Shown: one piece after another, positions 59,166-64,000 of the stretch
Layout of the letters: each line of letters opens with the position of its first letter
Numbering within the stretch: position 1 is the stretch's first letter
Origin: Caprella mutica
Lineage: Eukaryota; Arthropoda; Malacostraca; Amphipoda; Caprellidae
DNA length: 64,000 bases
NCBI GenBank assembly: GCA_947561585.1
Contig: CANNZV010001455.1
Coordinates: 124,001 to 188,000 of the forward strand
Direction of reading: 5' to 3'
The notes under the pieces: generated by a model
Seen by the model: the letters and a program-made list of their open reading frames with translations, nothing else
Databases searched by the model: none
Told to the model about the DNA's origin: nothing
Position numbers and translations under genes: made by a program

Positions 59166-60355
59166 CAGGGTGGCGCAAAAAAAAGGAAACCCATTTTTAA
59201 ATTAGTTATTTTACAAACTATCAAAGCTAGAAATTTAAAAAAATATGATTTTATTCGTTCACTTATTCTGCATCTATCTTGATAATCTGTTAAAAGTTAC
59301 GGCAAAAATTAAACATCCTGCAGCGTATTGAAAAAATGGAAATAAGAAGGGCTTGCGCGATGACGAAATATAAGAAAAAAATTCATAATAGATATAATTC
59401 ATTTCATATGGATGTAAAAACATTAAATTCTAAAATTAATTTGTAACAAATAAGAGAAAATAAAAAAACTAATTACCATTTCAAATTTGTTTTTTTAGAG
59501 AAAATTGAAATATTTAATTATTTATAAAATCATTTCGCCGTTACTTTTTATCTCCTATTCGAAACCTTCAAAATGCAGCTTTCAAAAGAACAAAGAGTTT
59601 TTGTTGTGACAATTTTTTCAAAAACTGGAAGCTTTACATAGGTTCAACTTCATTCTGAACAACGCTTTCTGAAAAGATTTCCACCAATTATAAAACCGTA
59701 TTTGCAAATGTTAATAAGTTCAAAACTGAAGAAACCACTTTACATTTGAACAAAAAGTGATCATGTCGTAGGTGAAAAGAAGGAACACATGAAAACATTA
59801 ATCTTTTTCATGAACAGTTTATTGAATTTTGAGATTACAAAAATATCAATCAGAAGGTGTGGATTTGACATCATTTTAGACACATTTCTCCGAATTTTTA
59901 AACACGATTTGAGATTTCATCCTTTGAAGAAGCATCGAACTCTTAGAACTGATTTACCGCACCGTCTAAATTTTGCAAAACTGTTTCTGCAAATGCACAT
60001 TTTGTAGAAGATATCGTGATTGGTGATGAAGATGTATTTCCAAGAATGAAAGAGTCAATATCAAAAGCGTTAATTGAATGAAAAACAGTAGGATTTACTT
60101 TTTACTACTACCATATGGGAAGAAATTATTCCAATTATGAACTTTTCTGTGTTTTTCATCCTCGGGCAAGCCATTTCTATTTACCTTTTTTTCTATTTAC
60201 TGGATGTTTAATTTTTGTCGTATCTTCAACAAATTATCAAGATAGATGCAGAAAAAGTAAACAAATAAAACTGTGTTTTTAGAAAATTTCTAGTGTTGAT
60301 AGTTAGTAAAATAAACTAATTTGAAAATGGGTTTCCTTTTTTTTGCGCCACCCTG
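59166..60355 (+). mobile_element. Mariner/IS630-type element with transposase remnant
   Basis: cagggtggcgcaaaaaaaag and its complement form the ends, TA borders both (59164-59165, 60356-60357), and the arms stay similar for about 120 bp (atttttaaattagttattttac). The 1190-bp size fits a decayed autonomous copy. Confidence 0.92.
59573..60190 (+). pseudogene. Transposase pseudogene (DUF4817/DDE_3 type)
   Basis: Starts MQLSKEQRVFVVTIFSKTGS, then, through stops and frameshifts, a helix-turn-helix-like part, ILDTFLRIFKHDLRFHP and RLNFAKLFLQMHIL, the region before the first catalytic Asp block, where IVIGDEDVFPRMKE is a decayed version of the usual I.SDEA.F. motif. Multiple stops; not functional. 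Confidence 0.8.
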
Positions 60356-60540
60356 TATATATCTAGAAGAAATTCCTAATACAAATAACTAATTAATAAT
60401 TATAATCATCTTACATTAGACTAAGACGATGATTGAAAAATTAGTTTAATACTCAATATAGTATTATACAAATTTCTAATTCAATATTTGTAATGGTGTA
60501 AAATAGTGGGTGTAGGAATGAAGAAAAAAGTGATTAGTAG

Positions 60541-60640
60541 GTGTAGTGAAATAAAAGTGTAGTGAAATAAAAGTGTAGTGAAATAAAAGTATAGTGAAAT
60601 GAAAGAGCACTGAAATAAAAGAGCACTGAAATAAAAGTGT
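60541..60640. repeat. 16-bp tandem repeat
   Basis: About six copies of gtgtagtgaaataaaa with variants (gagcactgaaataaaa). Confidence 0.92.
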
Positions 60641-61126
60641 AAAAGTGGCTACGTTTATGGTTAGTGTCTAGTTACTAACTATGCAAATGTACAGATAGAA
60701 AAGCAATGACATCATCAACATTTCTCCATCAGTAAAGTCAGCACATATTTACGAAAAATCCTCTTTATCGAAGAGTTTATTAATTTAACATCCATATCGA
60801 AACATGTGCGATGTAGTTCCTTCTCTTTGCAAACGGAATAGTAAGAAAAATACTGTTTGAGAGTAGCATATTTGTTGATTCTAATATGGAGTGGTGAAAT
60901 TTTTTAAATTCTTTTACCAGTCTTACTAAAGTGCATTCAGACAAAACAACTCGAACATAAGAAATATCTTTGGTGTAATCAACTGCTTCGAATCATGAAA
61001 AATCATTAATATTTTATATTTATGATTGTATAATCTTAATATAAATACTTCTGTCATTTATTTTCTCATTCACATTTTCTCTGCTGTTGCTTAGATGAAT
61101 TCAAATTATATTTGTATATCATAGAT

Positions 61127-61298
61127 AGGGTTGTGACAATATGCTTCATAAATCATAGATCTTAAGAATATCACAGACGAAATGAAATGGTATCGAATAC
61201 TATATACCGCTGGTGTAGAACCATTCAATACTCTTTAATTCTCTCCGTCTATTATATTTTCAGGATCTATGATTTTAAGAGCATATTGTCACAACCTT
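61127..61298. mobile_element. MITE with gggttgtgacaatatgct ends
   Basis: The ends gggttgtgacaatatgct and agcatattgtcacaacc are complements; the inside holds gaatggttctac complement and ggtatcgaatac. It is the inverted relative of the doubled copy in CAND1 intron 4 (9057-9370). Confidence 0.85.
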
Positions 61299-61704
61299 AA
61301 TCATAAAATTTCACAAATGAATATAATTGACAAATGAATTACAAATTCAATAAAATCTCTCTATCAGTGTACGGATCTCTCTAAAATATCCCATAATTAC
61401 CATAAATACCATATCTATAATATAATTCCACATTTAACTACAAATGAAATGCAATATTGTCTATAAAATCACTCTTTATATCTCTTTAAAATACCCCATA
61501 ATTACCATAAATAGCCACTATCAATCTACCTTAATAGCTTAGGCAATCTTTTTTCCGAGACAAACCTAACAACAAGAAAAAGACCTAAATTTGTTCCCAA
61601 GAGGTTTCTAGCGAGTTGATATCCTGGGGAGGTCCGTGGGGGGGATGAAGATCTATTGGCAGTTAGAGGCCTGGTTATACGCCCCCAAGGTGAACCGGAA
61701 GAAT

Positions 61705-61890
61705 TTAGATGTGAAAAGTTATCGGTATCGATATCTTAGTAAACAGATGGAGAATTCGCAGTTGGCTATTATTGTCCATTATTGTAAATATTGATGGTAT
61801 AGTTCCACAATATCTGACATTGTCGACGGGATTATCGTAGTTAATGTCATACGAAAGACAATAAATGTTTTCATTATAATTCTCCGACAT
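61705..61890 (-). CDS. Possible CUB-like exon fragment, unconfirmed
   Basis: The minus strand reads IYCLSYDINYDNPVDNVRYC and GTIPSIFTIMDNNSQLRI, with spacing that recalls the second half of a CUB domain (Y..G, RYCG, N.L.I.F). No acceptor, donor or neighbouring exon could be joined, and the following residues do not continue the fold. It may be a relic or chance. Confidence 0.2.
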   Translation of the reverse strand: MSENYNENIYCLSYDINYDNPVDNVRYCGTIPSIFTIMDNNSQLRILHLFTKISIPITFHI

Positions 61891-61899
61891 GAAATTTTA

Positions 61900-62650
61900 A
61901 TACATAATTTTTTTTAAAAGACAAATTTTCAATTAAAACAATATATAGTTATATTTTAATAATTATCGGAGAAGATTAACATGGGCCTTCCCTTCTACGG
62001 CCCCAACAAAACTCAATGTCTGTATTTTACCAATAATAGAACAATTTGTAATGCTGTAGGCATTATTTAAAATACCATTTCATTTGAATTGACCGCATCT
62101 GTGAATTATATGAAAACTTTCAGTGTTTCAAATTATACTAAAATTATTCATGCCAAAATATTGCTGCCATCGAATGTACATTTGTGATGTCAATATCTCT
62201 TTGGAATCAGGAATTACATTCCAAACGGGAATGTTTTATGCATATGAGAGCAAAAGAGATCATCTTCGTGTGACGGCTACAGCTGAAGTTATTGGAATTA
62301 TTCAATAGTCGTAACTATTTTCCGCACTGAGATTATTGTACCGTAAACTATGATGTAAACTATTCAAAGTTTCAACTGATATACAGTACAGTGTATTCCT
62401 GTTCTATCAAACTCTATCACAGCAAAGATATAACTCTTAAATATTACCTACTCTAGCAACAAACTTGCAGGCTAAACAAATAAACATTTGTCTTGTCTTC
62501 ACCGTAAACTATATGGTAGAGTGTTGTACTTACATGCTTACTCACGCTGATATTTATATGCTGCCTCGCGCAGATTTATTTTTCTACATTTTTTAATGAT
62601 ACAAAAGAATGCGAAGAAGGTAAGCTAATAAATTTGATATCGCAAAGGTA
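61900..62650. other. Intergenic, unassigned
   Basis: An open stretch at 62123-62308 (+) has no recognisable family. No repeat or RNA gene seen. Confidence 0.45.
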
Positions 62651-62654
62651 GTCA

Positions 62655-63418
62655 TATTTTGACATAGGTTATATATTTCTGTGCATAACATTACCATGTG
62701 TTGCCCCATTATTGGTTAGCGTATAGTTTGACATGTGTTATATATTTCTGTGCATAACATTACCACATGTTGCCCCATTATTGGTTAGCGTATAGTTTGA
62801 CATAGGTTATATATTTCTGTGCATAACATTACCATGTGTTGCCCCATTATTGGTTAGCGTATAGTTTGACATGTGTTATATATTTCTGTGCATAACATTA
62901 CCACATGTTGCCCCATTATTGGTTAGCGTATAGTTTGACATGTGTTATATATTTCTGTGCATAACATTACCATATGTTGCCCCATTATTGGTTAGCGTAT
63001 AGTTTGACATGTGTTATATATTTCTGTGCATAACATTACCACATGTTGCCCCATTATTGGTTAGCGTATAGTTTGACATAGGTTATATATTTCTGTGCAT
63101 AACATTACCATGTGTTGCCCCATTATTGGTTAGCGTATAGTTTGACATGTGTTATATATTTCTGTGCATAACATTACCACATGTTGCCCCATTATTGGTT
63201 AGCGTATAGTTTGACATGTGTTATATATTTCTGTGCATAACATTACCATGTGTTGCCCCATTATTGGTTAGCGTATAGTTTGACATGTGTTATATATTTC
63301 TGTGCATAACATTACTATATGTTCTCCCGTTATTTGTTAACGTATAGAGTGACATAGGTTATATATTTCTGTGCATAACATTACCATGTGTTGCCCCATT
63401 ATTGGTTAGCGTACCGTA
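62655..63418. repeat. 69-bp tandem array with alternating variants
   Basis: Eleven copies of a 69-bp unit containing tttgacataggttatatatt, ctgtgcataacattacc and ccccattattggttagcg. Two sites co-vary (atagg with catgtg; atgtg with cacatg), so units alternate in a partial 138-bp dimer pattern. Confidence 0.96.
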
Positions 63419-64000
63419 GAGTTGTGGCTAGACTGGCGGTACTGTCCTATGAATAATGCAAACACTGGGTCTATTTTCATCAAAATCAACAGTGCTCCAT
63501 TTTACGGTCGCAACCTAAACTGTTTTACAGCTACGGCAGGAATGCTAACTACATACTTTATGAATATTTTTAGGGTGCAAACAGAAGTGACGGAAAGTTT
63601 CAATATTGAAGAAATCTACAGAAGATGGTATGAATTTATGTGATGGTACTACATATTATGTACTGATTGTACTTTTGAATTTAATAAGAGGTCCACTTTC
63701 CACATGAAAGTAAACTTCATTTAATTCACTATTCCCCGCCATTTCATGTATGGGTATACTTATTCCCTCAATTTTTTTTAACCATATCAGAGTTATATAA
63801 ATCAAAGTAAAACTGTATTCCAACTGTATTAATATAGGACTCTATTACTATAACTCTCCTATTTGCTCAACCTATTGTAGATACTCTTACTTCTCACCTC
63901 CATCAATGACTGATTTCCTCAGCCTGTCTCCCGGCAGCTAAAATGCTTGCCATAAATAAAGAAGACTCATCGTATTTTCTGATCCAGTGGCCAGTGCTTG
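63419..64000. other. Right end of window, unassigned
   Basis: An open stretch 63422-63643 (+) with several aromatic residues (WLDWRYCPMNN...) has no family I recognise. No other feature. Confidence 0.4.

Noticed and set aside
63422..63643. Plus-strand open frame of 73 codons
   Set aside because: No family resemblance, no splice partners; listed only as unassigned.

Overview
The window is AT-rich, intron-rich, repeat-dense nuclear DNA of an animal. Long introns with GT-AG borders, LINE, hAT-like, piggyBac, mariner and Tc1 remnants, and many minisatellites exclude a prokaryote. The leucine-rich-repeat gene at 24.6-30.1 kb looks like the crustacean family annotated as the non-catalytic subunit of Oplophorus luciferase, so an arthropod, most likely a crustacean, is my best guess. 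The CAND1 orthologue only says animal.

Layout. (1) 1.7-23.0 kb, + strand: a complete 21-exon CAND1 gene (about 1256 aa). All splice phases agree and the CDS length is divisible by three. Its introns hold a hAT-like element, a LINE remnant, several MITEs and many tandem arrays. (2) 24.6-30.1 kb, - strand: a complete 3-exon secreted LRR gene (about 306 aa), interrupted only by a 24-N assembly gap whose flanks repeat each other. Each of its introns holds a DNA element with an 8-bp target-site duplication. (3) 30.7-33.2 kb: a decayed piggyBac. (4) 33.5-43.3 kb: tandem arrays, degenerate satellite, a mariner-like element and short inverted-repeat elements. (5) 43.5-48.5 kb, + strand: a 3-exon secreted gene (about 158 aa), possibly with a discoidin-like fold. 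(6) 49.5-64 kb: gene-poor DNA with a second piggyBac, a Tc1 fragment, a mariner element and a 69-bp array.

Two patterns stand out. First, several tandem arrays are seeded exactly on CAND1 splice sites: 29 perfectly spaced copies of the exon-5 donor, 5 in-frame copies of the exon-13 donor, an array from the exon-19 donor, a small one after the exon-16 donor, and 1.5 kb of branch-point-like units ending at the exon-8 acceptor. Second, a set of DNA elements with short inverted ends and mostly 8-bp target duplications carry, just inside their ends, many copies of a short word private to each element (for example ggcggaaaactgcca, tccgaacc, ctggtccgtt). They look like hAT relatives with unusually expanded subterminal repeats.

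I see no tRNA, rRNA, CRISPR or operon structure. Polyadenylation sites and 5' UTRs could not be fixed from sequence alone.
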